Positions 17,521 to 31,269 of a DNA stretch of 64,000 nt are shown piece by piece. The notes under the pieces are model-generated. The model was given only the letters and a program-made list of their open reading frames with translations, ran no database searches and was not told where the DNA came from. A program made the translations under genes and the position numbers. The stretch is from Candidatus Thioglobus sp. MED-G25 (GTDB lineage: Bacteria > Pseudomonadota > Gammaproteobacteria > Arenicellales > UBA868), in assembly GCA_002456995.1 (NCBI GenBank), contig NTKC01000002.1, positions 1-64,000 of the forward strand. Reading direction: 5' to 3'. Within the stretch, counting starts at the first letter, position 1. The number at the start of each line of letters is the position of its first letter.

Positions 17521-20500
17521 ATGCAGCTTAAGAAACTCAACCTTTCTGGATTTAAGTCTTTCGTAGACGCTACATCTATTACTATTCCGGCCGACTTTAC
17601 TGGGATAGTTGGCCCGAATGGCTGTGGCAAGTCTAATGTCATCGATGCGGTTCGCTGGGTCATGGGTGAGGCATCCGCCCGCAACCTTCGCGGTGAGAGC
17701 ATGTCAGATGTCATTTTTAACGGTTCCGGTTCGCGGAAACCGGTGGGCAAAGCTTCAGTAGAATTGCTATTTGACAACAGTGAGGGCACAGCGCCTGATG
17801 CGTACGCAGCGTTTGCTGAAATATCTGTCAGACGCACCTTGTCCCGTGATGGTACTTCTGAATACCTGATAAATCGTACCCGTTGCCGGCGAAGGGATAT
17901 AACGGATCTTTTCCGTGGTACCGGTTTGGGTGCCCGTTCCTATTCCATCATTGAACAAGGCATGGTCTCAAGAATTGTAGAGGCCCGCCCAGAGGAACTT
18001 CGTAGTTTCGTTGAGGAAGCAGCCGGTATCACCCGCTACAAAGACCGGCGCCGCGAAACAGAGACACGGATTCGGCACACACGGGAAAATCTTGACCGGA
18101 TCGGAGATATTGTAAGTGAGCTCGCCAGTCAGCTCCGCAGACTGCAGCGCCAGTCGCAGGCCGCCCGGCGTTATCAGAAGCTCCGGGATGAAGAATGGGT
18201 TGTCAATGGTCAGTTGCTTGCCGTGCGCTATGTCATGATGAAGCAGAGAAGTGAAGAACAAGATAGGAGTACGGCCCAGGCAAGAAATCAGGTGGAAGCT
18301 GAACTGGCTCAGCAGAGATCGCTTGAGGGTCAGGTGGAAGAGATCCGGGCACAACAGTCAGATGCCCAGAAACTGATGAATGACATTCAGGCAGGGTTTT
18401 ATACGGTGGGCGCTGAGGTCGCCTCGGTTGAACAGAAGATAGAGCACACCCGTGAAACCGAGCAGCAGCAGCGATCTGAGTTGGGTCGATTGACAGCTGA
18501 TTTGGAATCGATCAGTACGCAGTTGGAGCAGGATTCACTGGAAAGTCAAAAACTGGAAGATCTGATGTCTCGCAGTGAAGCACAGCGTGCCAGTCGGGAA
18601 TCAGGACTTCAATCTGCTCAGCAGCAACTTCAGAATACAGAACAGCTATTCGAGGACTGGCAGGAGCGTTGGCACGACTTTACCCAACAAGCGGCTGAAC
18701 CTGCCAGGAATCAGGAAGTGCAGCGAACGCGGATAGAACAGTTCGAATCAGTAGATCATAAAACACAAGAGAGACTGGCTCGTCTAGATGAGGAAGATCT
18801 AAAACTCCTTGAGGAAGAGGAGCAGCTTGATGTGGAGGGAACGAGGACAGTTTCTCAGCAACATGACCAGCAAGTTGAGGACAGGCGGGCTGATTTTCAG
18901 AAACTCGTACAAAGCATAGAGGATGGCCGTCGGGCTGCAGAGAGCCTAGCTCAGCGTGTTGACGAAGGGCGGAAGAACATGCACGCAACGAACAGTCGTC
19001 TTGAGAGTTTGATCGATCTGCAGGAGTCGGCCTTGAAGCATGACGATCGCTATCAGGAGTGGCTGGTTCGTCGGGGTCTTTCGCACGCACCCAGGCTTGC
19101 GGAGGAGGTCAAGGTCGCCGATGGATGGGAGGCCGCAGCTGATGCGTTATTAGGAAATCGACTTGCCGGGCTGGGTGTTGGCAGTATAGAAAATACCATT
19201 GCCGATGAAACTGCGCTGCCAGCCAGCAATTTGTTTTTTATTGAGTCTGGTCCAATTTCCGAAATTGCTGATGATTTTAAAACCCTGTCGAGCATGGTAC
19301 GCAGTTCACGCTATGACCTGCAGTCGGTGTTGGCAGGGGTTTATATTGCTGAAACACTGCCCGAAGCGATGCAAAGGAGAACTACTCTAAAGCTGCATGA
19401 ATGCGTAGTTACGCGCTGTGGGACCGTGGTAGGAATAAACTGGGTTCGAGCACCGCGCAGGCCAGATAACGAGACAGGCCTGCTGTCCAGGGAGGATGAA
19501 ATAGACGGGTTACGCGAAGAAGTTTCCCATCTCGTACCCGCTACGCAGGCGCTGGAAGATGAGCTACTCTCTGTCCGTGATCGGTTTCGAATTTTAGAAC
19601 AGCAACAGCAGACCGAGCAACAAGAAGTGCACGGCTTGCGCCTTACGCGAGACGAACACCGCCAGTCTCTGGCTGATAAGGAAGCACGCTTTGCTCAGAT
19701 TGAAACCAGACGACATCAGCTTGCCAGCGAAATGGAAGAACTTATCTCCGAGCTGGGTAAAACAGGAGAGGGGCTCGATGAGGCCCGTCGAAATCTTGCT
19801 TTAGCAGAAAATGAGACAGGTTCGGTTGATGGTGATCGGGAAGTCCTGCTGAAGGAAAAGCAGCAGGTATCAGATGTACTGATTCAGTCGAGGCGTGCGG
19901 TACAGGATAATCGAGATCAATTGCACCGAGCCGAGCTCGACCTTCAAGGTGTTAGGGCATCGCTTGAATCGCTCCAGGCCGGTCTTGAACGACTGACAAC
20001 GCAGCATCAACAGACTGCCTTCCGACATCAGGAACTGGAGCATACGTTACGGGTTGGTGTCGAGCCAGAACAGGTTTTGAGACAGCGACTGGACGAACTG
20101 CTCGATAGTAGGATCGAAGTCGAAACTAGGTTGACTGCTGCCAGAAATGATTACGCCCAGTTTGACGAGAATCTCCGAGACACACAGGCACTGGTGTCCG
20201 AATGTGAACAAAGGGTTGCAGTAGCCAGGGATGCATTGCAAGAACAGCAATTAATAGCTCAGGAACTCGATGTGCGGATGGATACGTTGCGCGAGCAGAT
20301 CGAAGCGAGCAAATACCTCCTTGAGAAACTATTGGCCGAGTTGCCGGATGACGCCGAAGAATCTCTCTGGACGGAGAAATCGCAGCAGCTGGGCGAAAAA
20401 ATAGCCAAGATAGGGCCGGTAAATCTTGTGGCTATTGAAGAATTTGAAGAGCAATCTGAACGTAAGAACTATCTGGATAAACAACAGGCTGACCTCGTTG

Positions 20501-21024
20501 AGGCTCTTGACACACTCGAGAATGCGATCAAAAAAATAGACAGAGAAACCCGAGATAGATTCAAACAGACATTTGATAACTTGAACGCTGGATTCATTGA
20601 ATTTTTCCCACGATTGTTTGGAGGAGGAAGCGCTGTACTTGAACTCACTGATGGAGACTATCTGACTGCTGGTGTTACAGTGATGGCCAGGCCTCCCGGT
20701 AAGCGTAACAGTACGATTCACCTGCTTTCAGGTGGAGAGAAGGCATTGGCAGCAGTCGCCTTGTTGTTCGCATTATTCCGCCTCAATCCAGCCCCTTTTT
20801 GTATTCTTGATGAGGTTGATGCGCCGCTTGATGATGCGAATGTGGTTCGATATTGTCAGACTCTAAGAACCCTTTCAGAACGTTCACAGCTGATCGTAAT
20901 TACGCATAACAAGATTACAATGGAATCCTCAGATGTGCTTCTCGGCGTAACCATGGGTGAGCCCGGAGTATCTTCTATCGTTTCAGTCGATATCGAAGAA
21001 GCCGTAGAGATAGCTGCACAATGA
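17521..21024 (+). CDS. smc: Chromosome segregation protein SMC
   Basis: SMC is the ATP-driven condensin subunit that organises the chromosome. The 1167-residue protein has an N-terminal ATPase half with GPNGCGKSN at about 32-40, two long coiled-coil arms rich in Gln and Glu, a hinge at about 500-650 (ADALLGNRLAGLGVG and following), and the C-terminal half with the ABC signature LSGGEKALAA and Walker B FCILDEVDAPLDD. ATG 17521 is preferred over a TTG three bases upstream. It is followed 1 bp later by zipA and then ligA, a gammaproteobacterial arrangement. This lineage therefore uses SMC-ScpAB rather than MukBEF; scpAB are not in the window. Confidence 0.96.
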   Translation: MQLKKLNLSGFKSFVDATSITIPADFTGIVGPNGCGKSNVIDAVRWVMGEASARNLRGESMSDVIFNGSGSRKPVGKASVELLFDNSEGTAPDAYAAFAEISVRRTLSRDGTSEYLINRTRCRRRDITDLFRGTGLGARSYSIIEQGMVSRIVEARPEELRSFVEEAAGITRYKDRRRETETRIRHTRENLDRIGDIVSELASQLRRLQRQSQAARRYQKLRDEEWVVNGQLLAVRYVMMKQRSEEQDRSTAQARNQVEAELAQQRSLEGQVEEIRAQQSDAQKLMNDIQAGFYTVGAEVASVEQKIEHTRETEQQQRSELGRLTADLESISTQLEQDSLESQKLEDLMSRSEAQRASRESGLQSAQQQLQNTEQLFEDWQERWHDFTQQAAEPARNQEVQRTRIEQFESVDHKTQERLARLDEEDLKLLEEEEQLDVEGTRTVSQQHDQQVEDRRADFQKLVQSIEDGRRAAESLAQRVDEGRKNMHATNSRLESLIDLQESALKHDDRYQEWLVRRGLSHAPRLAEEVKVADGWEAAADALLGNRLAGLGVGSIENTIADETALPASNLFFIESGPISEIADDFKTLSSMVRSSRYDLQSVLAGVYIAETLPEAMQRRTTLKLHECVVTRCGTVVGINWVRAPRRPDNETGLLSREDEIDGLREEVSHLVPATQALEDELLSVRDRFRILEQQQQTEQQEVHGLRLTRDEHRQSLADKEARFAQIETRRHQLASEMEELISELGKTGEGLDEARRNLALAENETGSVDGDREVLLKEKQQVSDVLIQSRRAVQDNRDQLHRAELDLQGVRASLESLQAGLERLTTQHQQTAFRHQELEHTLRVGVEPEQVLRQRLDELLDSRIEVETRLTAARNDYAQFDENLRDTQALVSECEQRVAVARDALQEQQLIAQELDVRMDTLREQIEASKYLLEKLLAELPDDAEESLWTEKSQQLGEKIAKIGPVNLVAIEEFEEQSERKNYLDKQQADLVEALDTLENAIKKIDRETRDRFKQTFDNLNAGFIEFFPRLFGGGSAVLELTDGDYLTAGVTVMARPPGKRNSTIHLLSGGEKALAAVALLFALFRLNPAPFCILDEVDAPLDDANVVRYCQTLRTLSERSQLIVITHNKITMESSDVLLGVTMGEPGVSSIVSVDIEEAVEIAAQ

Positions 21025-21025
21025 C

Positions 21026-24248
<3,223 letters not shown>

Positions 24249-24305
24249 TTTGATGTCGGGAAAAAAGAGTCAGCGCTAAGATACAATCTACCTTGTACCA
24301 CCATA

Positions 24306-24339
24306 GCCCGGAGGGCGGTTTGCCCAGACAGGACTGGGC
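24306..24339 (+). repeat. Two short GC hairpins in the acnA leader
   Basis: GCCC-GGA-GGGC (24306-24316) and GCCCAG-ACAGGA-CTGGGC (24322-24339) lie back to back between ligA and acnA. They end 19 bases before the acnA AGGAG. They could be a ligA terminator without a T run, or leader hairpins of acnA. Confidence 0.4.
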
Positions 24340-24368
24340 CATAGTTAATCCCATTGTCAGGAGATATG

Positions 24369-27029
24369 ATGAAAGACACGTTCGGTTCACGTGAAAGACT
24401 TGATGTCGGGGACGAGTCCTACGAGATTCGGGCACTCGATGCGCTTAACGATGAGTATGACATTACGCGTCTGCCCTACTCGTTGAAGATTTTGCTGGAA
24501 AACCTGCTCCGTAACGAAGACGACTCCAGTGTCAGTGCAGAGGATATCCGTACCCTCGCCGGATGGGATCTCCAGGCAGGTGCAGTATCTGAAATCGCTT
24601 ATACGCCTGCCAGGGTATTGATGCAGGATTTAACCGGCGTGCCTTCAGTAGTAGACCTGGCTGCCATGCGTGAAGCTATGACGGAACTTGGCGGTGATCC
24701 TGATCGTATCAATCCATTGTCGCCGGCTGACATGGTAATAGACCACTCTGTCATGGTAGACCATTTCGGGTCAGCTCAATCCCTAGATCTCAATGCGGAG
24801 CTCGAATACAGTCGTAATCGAGAACGGTATTCATTCTTGAGATGGGGTCAGCAGGCTTTCAGTAACTTCAGCGTCGTTCCACCGGCAACAGGAATTGTTC
24901 ACCAAGTGAACATTGAGTACTTGGCTCGCGTGGTATTCAGTCGAAAGGTGGACGGTGTGCTTCAGGCCTATCCCGACACGGTCGTGGGTACCGATTCGCA
25001 TACCACCATGGTGAATGGACTTGGCGTTTTGGGGTGGGGGGTCGGCGGTATTGAGGCTGAAGCGGCTATGTTGGGTCAGCCCATCAGTATGCTGATACCC
25101 CAAGTTGTGGGGTTTGAACTGCAAGGAGAATTGCCTGAAGGTGCCACGGCCACTGACCTGGTACTGACAGTGGTAGAAAAACTGCGCCAACATGGTGTGG
25201 TCGGAAAGTTTGTTGAATTCTACGGCTCCGGACTCGATTATTTATCCCTGGCTGATCAGGCAACGATTGCGAACATGGCACCTGAATACGGAGCAACCTG
25301 CGGCATTTTCCCGATTGACTCTGGAACGCTGAACTACCTGAGGCTAACAGGACGACGTGAGTCGGACATCGCGCTGGTTGAAGCCTATGCACGGCGGCAG
25401 GGTATGTTCAGGGACGAGAACATGTCTAGTGCACAGTACACAGAGAGTCTTTATCTTGAATTGTCATCGGTTGTACCCAGTATTGCTGGTCCTAAACGTC
25501 CCCAGGACCGGATCAGCCTGTCAGAAGCGAAGAGGAAGATCGCTGAAGCCTGTATTGATGTCTCATCCGGTAAGGCCGGTGTCCCACAATCTGTCGTGTT
25601 AGAGGGACAACAGGTTGACCTTAAAGACCAGCACATCGTTATCGCTGCGATCACCAGTTGTACAAACACCTCAAACCCAGGTGTTATTGTGAGTGCCGGG
25701 CTAGTAGCAAGAAATGCGCTGGCTGCCGGTCTTAACGTCAAGCCCTGGGTAAAGACATCGCTTGCACCGGGATCAAAAGTAGTGACGGACTATTTGTCCA
25801 AAGCCGGCCTACTCGATGCGCTTGCTCAGATAGGGTTTGATGTGGTGGGTTACGGCTGTACCACCTGTATCGGGAATTCGGGTCCTTTGCCCGTCCCGGT
25901 GAGCGAAGCCATACAGGCGGGTGATCTTGTGGCCTGCTCAGTCCTTTCAGGAAATCGTAACTTTGAAGGCAGAGTGCACACTGAGGTCAAAATGAACTTT
26001 TTAGCCTCTCCACCGTTGGTCGTTGCATATGCCCTGGCAGGGACCATGGCTGTGGATTTCGAAATAGATCCGCTTGGAACCACAGCCAGTGGCCGCGACG
26101 TTTATCTGCGCGATATCTGGCCTGCCCAGGCTGAAATTGAACAGGTCATCAGTGGCAATGTGACCCGAGACCTATTTGAGGCGCGTTATTCGGATGTATT
26201 CACTGGGGATGCCCGCTGGTCGGGGATTAAGGTTGATTCTTCAAGCCTGTTTAAGTGGGACACCGAGTCTACCTATGTACGGCATCCGCCGTATTTCGAG
26301 AGCATGACCCGGCAAGTGCCCGGCATCAAGGGCGTCCGTAGAGCTCGTGTTCTGGCCAAACTTGGCGACAGCATCACGACCGACCATATTTCTCCTGCCG
26401 GCGCTATCAGTCCAGACAGCCCGGCGGGTGATTATCTTCAATCACATGGTGTAGCCCAGGCTGATTTTAATTCGTACGGGTCACGTCGCGGAAATCACGA
26501 GGTGATGATGCGCGGTACATTTGCCAACATTCGCCTACGTAACGAACTGGCTCCGGGTACGGAAGGCGGATGGACCTGCCATCAGCCAAGTGGCGAGCAG
26601 GTGACAATTTATGATGCGGCTATGCGCTATAGGGCCGAGGGCACGCCGCTGATGGTAATTGCCGGCAAAGAATACGGCACAGGGTCTTCGCGGGATTGGG
26701 CAGCCAAGGGTTCCTTATTGTTAGGCGTGACAGCTGTCCTGGTTGAAAGCTTTGAGCGAATTCATCGTTCGAATCTGGTCGGTATGGGCGTACTTCCTTT
26801 GCAGTTTCAAGCAAGCGAGGGGAGTGAGGTTCTCGGACTATCCGGGCACGAACTGTACGATCTGGATGATCTTGAGCCCGGTAAGCGTGAAATTGGTGTA
26901 ACAGCGACTGATGCGGAGGGTGGAATAAAGCGATTTTCGGTGATTGTTAGAATCGATACTCCCAAGGAATGGGAATATTTTGATCATGGTGGAATCCTGC
27001 AATATGTGATACGTAAGTTGCTGAACTGA
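24369..27029 (+). CDS. acnA: Aconitate hydratase A
   Basis: Aconitase isomerises citrate to isocitrate with a [4Fe-4S] cluster. The 886-residue protein is of the AcnA/IRP type: [21 protein letters not shown] near residue 200, the cluster cysteines in [11 protein letters not shown] and in [12 protein letters not shown], and the swivel domain with [16 protein letters not shown]. An AGGAG five bases before ATG 24369 supports that start; ATG 24366 is possible. It probably has its own promoter, because a 120-bp leader with hairpins separates it from ligA. Its product feeds the step controlled by aceK, also in this window. Confidence 0.95.
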   Translation: MKDTFGSRERLDVGDESYEIRALDALNDEYDITRLPYSLKILLENLLRNEDDSSVSAEDIRTLAGWDLQAGAVSEIAYTPARVLMQDLTGVPSVVDLAAMREAMTELGGDPDRINPLSPADMVIDHSVMVDHFGSAQSLDLNAELEYSRNRERYSFLRWGQQAFSNFSVVPPATGIVHQVNIEYLARVVFSRKVDGVLQAYPDTVVGTDSHTTMVNGLGVLGWGVGGIEAEAAMLGQPISMLIPQVVGFELQGELPEGATATDLVLTVVEKLRQHGVVGKFVEFYGSGLDYLSLADQATIANMAPEYGATCGIFPIDSGTLNYLRLTGRRESDIALVEAYARRQGMFRDENMSSAQYTESLYLELSSVVPSIAGPKRPQDRISLSEAKRKIAEACIDVSSGKAGVPQSVVLEGQQVDLKDQHIVIAAITSCTNTSNPGVIVSAGLVARNALAAGLNVKPWVKTSLAPGSKVVTDYLSKAGLLDALAQIGFDVVGYGCTTCIGNSGPLPVPVSEAIQAGDLVACSVLSGNRNFEGRVHTEVKMNFLASPPLVVAYALAGTMAVDFEIDPLGTTASGRDVYLRDIWPAQAEIEQVISGNVTRDLFEARYSDVFTGDARWSGIKVDSSSLFKWDTESTYVRHPPYFESMTRQVPGIKGVRRARVLAKLGDSITTDHISPAGAISPDSPAGDYLQSHGVAQADFNSYGSRRGNHEVMMRGTFANIRLRNELAPGTEGGWTCHQPSGEQVTIYDAAMRYRAEGTPLMVIAGKEYGTGSSRDWAAKGSLLLGVTAVLVESFERIHRSNLVGMGVLPLQFQASEGSEVLGLSGHELYDLDDLEPGKREIGVTATDAEGGIKRFSVIVRIDTPKEWEYFDHGGILQYVIRKLLN

Positions 27030-27041
27030 ACCAGGTATCGA

Positions 27042-27947
27042 TCAGGTTTCGATATCCCGTGCTTTATTTTTAGCGGTCCTGCTGACGATAAAGATTCCGC
27101 TGAGTACCAACACAAGTGCAGTCGGTATTCGCCAGTCAGGCACCTCATGCAGGAAAAATATCCCCCAGGCTGCACCAAAAACCGGAATGATGTAGTTGAC
27201 CTGTGAGAATGTGGTTGCGCCAACACGGTGGATCAGATAGTAGAAGATCAGAGAGGCGAGCGCGGTGGCAACAATACCCAGGATAAGAACCGAAATAACT
27301 GCCACTCCATCTGGACGCAGCGTCCATGGTTGTTCCAGTACGATTGCCATCGGTAGTACCCAGATCAGACCAGCGAGTGTAGAACCGGTCGACATGACTG
27401 GTCCGGGCAGGCGTGCAAATCGCCGGGCAAAGGTCGTTGAGACAGCGTAGCTTACCGCGGCGATAATGATGGCAAACTGTGCGATGACGGCCGTGTCAAG
27501 GCTATGTAGTGCATCGGCGCCTATTAAAATGATCAGACCGCCGAATCCGATCATGATGCCCAGCCCGGTGCCAAAATTGAAACGTTCATCGGCAATGAAC
27601 AAGTGAGCAAGCATTGCTGTTGCAACGGGCATCGTTCCCATCAGAACGGCGGTAAGGCCACTGTCGATATAGACCTCGCCCCAGCTGATCAGTGTAAAAG
27701 GCAGAGCGGTACCAAATAATCCGAGTACCGCGAAAATCGTCCAGTTTTTTATGTCGGTGGGCAAACCCTGTCGTTTAAATGCGAGGTAGCCAGCCAGAAT
27801 GACCACAGCGACCGCGATGCGTGCTGCTGTCAATGTGTAAGGTGGAACTGTCGAGATCGCGAGTTTTATGAAAAGAAATGAGGAGCTCCAAATCAAACCT
27901 ACACCAAGGAGCAGTAAGTAGTCTCGCGGTGAGACAGCCGTGTTCAT
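27042..27947 (-). CDS. EamA/DMT-family transporter
   Basis: A 301-residue integral membrane protein with about ten hydrophobic segments arranged as two EamA repeats. The first starts LLLLGVGLIWSSSFLFIKLA and the second begins near residue 150. The drug/metabolite transporter superfamily moves amino acids, nucleosides, sugars and other metabolites, and the substrate cannot be read from sequence. It is convergent with acnA across 12 bp. The start ATG 27947 sits directly before the charged-then-hydrophobic first helix. It may belong functionally with the upstream minus-strand genes, but a 99-bp gap separates them. Confidence 0.85.
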   Translation of the reverse strand: MNTAVSPRDYLLLLGVGLIWSSSFLFIKLAISTVPPYTLTAARIAVAVVILAGYLAFKRQGLPTDIKNWTIFAVLGLFGTALPFTLISWGEVYIDSGLTAVLMGTMPVATAMLAHLFIADERFNFGTGLGIMIGFGGLIILIGADALHSLDTAVIAQFAIIIAAVSYAVSTTFARRFARLPGPVMSTGSTLAGLIWVLPMAIVLEQPWTLRPDGVAVISVLILGIVATALASLIFYYLIHRVGATTFSQVNYIIPVFGAAWGIFFLHEVPDWRIPTALVLVLSGIFIVSRTAKNKARDIET

Positions 27948-28046
27948 GGCTTATATGGGGTCATACTTGGCTATAAGGGCTAGCAGGTACAACAGCAGCG
28001 GTTCATGCCAAGATGTGTGGTCCCCAATAGTGTAAAGCCTGTTGTA

Positions 28047-29000
28047 CTAATGTTCTGAATGTGGTTTTTTCGTAGCGTTCGAAAATTGTTCCAATCTGTC
28101 CAGATACTGGCGAGTACTCTTTGGCATCGGTACTCTTACGCCAGCCATATAGGAGATCAGATCAACTCCCTCAGATAAAATTCTTTTACCCCATCCATGC
28201 ACCTCCTCAAGATTAGTTCTGTCGGAATTGATAGATGGTTCGTACTGTTTTATGCGTGCTGCCAGAGTGACGAATTCCGGCCAGCTATAAAAAAAATCTG
28301 GATCGCTTTTCATGATTTCGCTTTCTTGGCGTGCGGCCCGTGCGTAGTCGAGAATACCGTCTTCGGCTTTGTCGAAGCCAGGAATAGCCTTAAAGGTGGA
28401 CACCATGTGGTCGGCGACATTGTCGATGGCTGCCATCGCCTGGGAGATCTTGACGTATCGACTTTCATAATACGCGGCGATCGACTGAGTGAAAACTTTT
28501 AACGGTTCACCCCAGAGTTCATCTATTCCTTCATGCCCACTTGAATGACGTACTTGTTTTCCCAGTTCCAACGCTTCCTGAAAGCACTCGCTGCACTGTG
28601 TCATCAACTCGTTGTCGGTATCGATACGAATGCCGCGCTCCTCAAGGTCGACAATACTGGTGAAAAGATCAGTCGCTCGATTAAACAGCGCGCCTGCAAG
28701 CATCGCGGCATTAACTCGCTTCCGCTCGGGGGCACGTTCACTTTCGTAGGCCTGTCTGGCTGTCTCAACTCTATTTCCAGGTGTATTGATTCCGGGCTCA
28801 GTATGGTGGAACGTGCGGCGTGTCAGAACAAGAAGAAGGTCGCGTTTGGCCGACAGAGTTTCATCGGGAGGTGGATAATAACGGATCCAGTAGCCATCAT
28901 AGAAGATGTGGGGCTTGCCGTTAATCTCTTTTCGAGATCCGTTTGCGATACCTGTATTCATATTTTGAAGCGCCATGCGGTGTCTGCTCCAGTTAGACAA
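28047..29000 (-). CDS. Conserved-looking protein of unknown function, 317 residues
   Basis: I do not recognise this protein. The N-terminal third has a compact aromatic motif, HIFYDGYWIRYYPPPDE (about 31-47), followed by a basic segment with TRRTFHHTEPGINTPG. The rest (about 90-310) is predicted helical, with paired segments rich in Asp, Glu and Ala, and one Cys-containing helix (TQCSECFQEAL). No signal peptide or membrane segment is evident, so it is probably cytoplasmic. Codon use looks like that of its neighbours, which argues for a real gene. Start candidates are GTG/ATG codons near 29000, 28976 and 28961. It lies 195 bp downstream of the HyuA-like gene on the same strand, so a link with that enzyme is possible but unproven. 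Confidence 0.7.
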   Translation of the reverse strand: MSNWSRHRMALQNMNTGIANGSRKEINGKPHIFYDGYWIRYYPPPDETLSAKRDLLLVLTRRTFHHTEPGINTPGNRVETARQAYESERAPERKRVNAAMLAGALFNRATDLFTSIVDLEERGIRIDTDNELMTQCSECFQEALELGKQVRHSSGHEGIDELWGEPLKVFTQSIAAYYESRYVKISQAMAAIDNVADHMVSTFKAIPGFDKAEDGILDYARAARQESEIMKSDPDFFYSWPEFVTLAARIKQYEPSINSDRTNLEEVHGWGKRILSEGVDLISYMAGVRVPMPKSTRQYLDRLEQFSNATKKPHSEH

Positions 29001-29195
29001 ACTAGGCGGTCAGAACGGCGCGGGTCTATTATCAAGTGTGTTACGGCGAGGTCGTTTGGGAAGAATCTGCTTCAGTGGAGCGGGATTGTACGCCGACCGG
29101 TTTGAAAGGCAATAGCTGGCAGTCGTTTCATTAATCTACCAGGGTATATAACTGACAAACAGAAAGACTATCGCCTTTTCACTGTGAATATAAGG

Positions 29196-31265
29196 TTATT
29201 GATTCTCTGACCAGGGTGGCTCTTGGTTAGCAGGGGATACGACCGGACGGCCGGTCGAGGTGGCTGTAACACGGCCCCCAAAGAAGACATCATTGGAAAG
29301 GTCGTCGGGAGACACTGTGTTTTCATAACGGCTCACAACAGTACCGATGGCGGTTGCACCAGCCCTGACGGCTTTGATTTGAGCAAGTTCTGATGCGGCA
29401 GTCTCAGCCCATACAAACGCACTGGATCGATCCTGGAAATCGACCGGACCTTCTAGGCTGTGGACTCGAAAAGTTCCCTGGCTGGGTTGAGTAATCGTGA
29501 TGTGTTCGCGTTGAACGACACTGCCTACAACGGCACCTATAGCATTTGCGACATCGCTGTGCTTTGGTATCTTCAAGTCGATGCCAAGCATGCGGCTTGC
29601 TGCAGGGTAATAAAACGGGGCGGGAGCACCCACGGCCACCAGAGATCGGCCAGGGTCGAAATTCACAGCGAACAGCCCACCGTCGATTGTCCCGTTGTCC
29701 ATAATCCATTCAGTGAGTAATCGGTTAATTTTTTTGAATACCGCACTTTCATTACGGGGGCCACCAGTCGCCATACAGGCTTTTATAACGGTTTCGCAAA
29801 TGGTACTGACGACCTTGTCATGTACAACTTGACTGACGGCAGAAGAATCATTGGGGTCAAAGCTGCCCCAGCCGTATACCTGGCGCATCTGTTTTGCCCA
29901 GATGACTGCCGCAAGATGAGCCGCTTCTGTTGACCAGTGGTTACTAAAACCGAGAACATGGGCTGCGTCCGAGGGGGTGAAGCCACTGTATATCACCATT
30001 CCTTTACGTACCATGACAGCGGCAGCCTGGGCTTGTTCGCGTGCGTCGCGATACAGGGATTCGAGTTCGAGGGGGCGTTCAGCCAGACGCTCCCACACTA
30101 ATTTTTCAACAGGTGAGAGCTGGGCGATTTGACTGCTGTCAGCGAAAAGCGGAAGAAAAAATCGGTTACTTCGCGGTGTCGGTTTAGTATCACGCTGACG
30201 TTTGAGGGACTCAATCACCCAGTCATTGTCAAATGCAAGCAAGCTCATCGGCACTACCCGGCGGGGTCCAATTCCCAGGCCTTCGCCACCGCTGTACCGT
30301 GCTTCGCTGTCACCGCCGAGCCCTACCGAGAAAACCCGGGTAGACTCAATCATTGGTCGCCACTCTCCAATCACAGTAGCGTCTGTACTGAAGACGGGAA
30401 GGCCATCGGTTACGATGGCAACATCAGTTGTGGTGCCTCCCATGTCGGCAACAATGGAGTTTTTAGTCTGGGCGAGAAATGCAGCACCCACAACGCTTGC
30501 AGCAGGTCCGGACAGTACGGTCTCTACCGGTCGTGTCAGAGCAACCGCTGCCGTAATCAGGGAGCCGTCGCCTTTAACCACCATGAGCGGTGCACTGACT
30601 CCATAATCGGATAGAAGCGCCTGCATGGTACGAATTAGTCGGTCGATATACGACACTAGAGAGGCATTGAAGGCCACAGTCACTGCCCTGCGCGGTGCAC
30701 CCAGAGACGAGGCGAGTTCATGGCCGCAGGTCACAGGCCTATCAGACAGAGAATGAATCAGTTCGCGTAGAGTAATCTCATGGGCGGGATTGCGAACGCT
30801 GAACATGCTCGAAACACCAAATGCCGATACTCGATTCCTGTACTTCTCGATGGTGCGACTCGCCATTTCCAAGTCTAGTGGCCACTTCTCTCGGCCGCCG
30901 GCGTCGTGACCACCCTTCAGTGCGACACAGGCTCCACCACGGACGATATGTTCCAGCTTCGCCCGCTCTATCTGGCTGGCAGTGTAACCCGGAAGCAGCA
31001 GACAAACAGGGGTACCACGGCCTTCGACAACGGCATTGGTTGCGAGCGTGGTCGACAGCGAGGCCAGCGTAACTTTTGAAAGAAGGTCGGAAGGAAGCTT
31101 TTTGAGTACAGCACTGATTCCAACTTCGAGCTGGCGGTGCGTGGTTAGGGATTTGCCACTGGCTACGACCTGGTTCGCGGCATCGACAAGTGCGGCATCT
31201 GTATAGGTTCCGCCTGTATCAATACCCAGACGGAGTTGCGTCTGTCCAGAGCTCTCTTCAGCCAT
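29196..31265 (-). CDS. Hydantoinase A / 5-oxoprolinase family protein (HyuA-like)
   Basis: HyuA-type proteins are ATP-dependent enzymes of the hydantoinase/oxoprolinase/acetophenone carboxylase family. The frame shows an actin-like ATPase N-terminus, LRLGIDTGGTYTDAALVD, then LSTTLATNAVVEGRG, and the central VADMGGTTTDVAIV motif, followed by a long C-terminal part. The usual partner HyuB is absent on both sides, so it is either a stand-alone member or pairs with a distant gene. ATG 31265 is chosen because it starts 4 bases after the stop of the upstream dehydrogenase; an in-frame ATG at 31301 would overlap that gene. Substrate unknown. Confidence 0.82.
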   Translation of the reverse strand: MAEESSGQTQLRLGIDTGGTYTDAALVDAANQVVASGKSLTTHRQLEVGISAVLKKLPSDLLSKVTLASLSTTLATNAVVEGRGTPVCLLLPGYTASQIERAKLEHIVRGGACVALKGGHDAGGREKWPLDLEMASRTIEKYRNRVSAFGVSSMFSVRNPAHEITLRELIHSLSDRPVTCGHELASSLGAPRRAVTVAFNASLVSYIDRLIRTMQALLSDYGVSAPLMVVKGDGSLITAAVALTRPVETVLSGPAASVVGAAFLAQTKNSIVADMGGTTTDVAIVTDGLPVFSTDATVIGEWRPMIESTRVFSVGLGGDSEARYSGGEGLGIGPRRVVPMSLLAFDNDWVIESLKRQRDTKPTPRSNRFFLPLFADSSQIAQLSPVEKLVWERLAERPLELESLYRDAREQAQAAAVMVRKGMVIYSGFTPSDAAHVLGFSNHWSTEAAHLAAVIWAKQMRQVYGWGSFDPNDSSAVSQVVHDKVVSTICETVIKACMATGGPRNESAVFKKINRLLTEWIMDNGTIDGGLFAVNFDPGRSLVAVGAPAPFYYPAASRMLGIDLKIPKHSDVANAIGAVVGSVVQREHITITQPSQGTFRVHSLEGPVDFQDRSSAFVWAETAASELAQIKAVRAGATAIGTVVSRYENTVSPDDLSNDVFFGGRVTATSTGRPVVSPANQEPPWSENQ

Positions 31266-31269
31266 GGAG

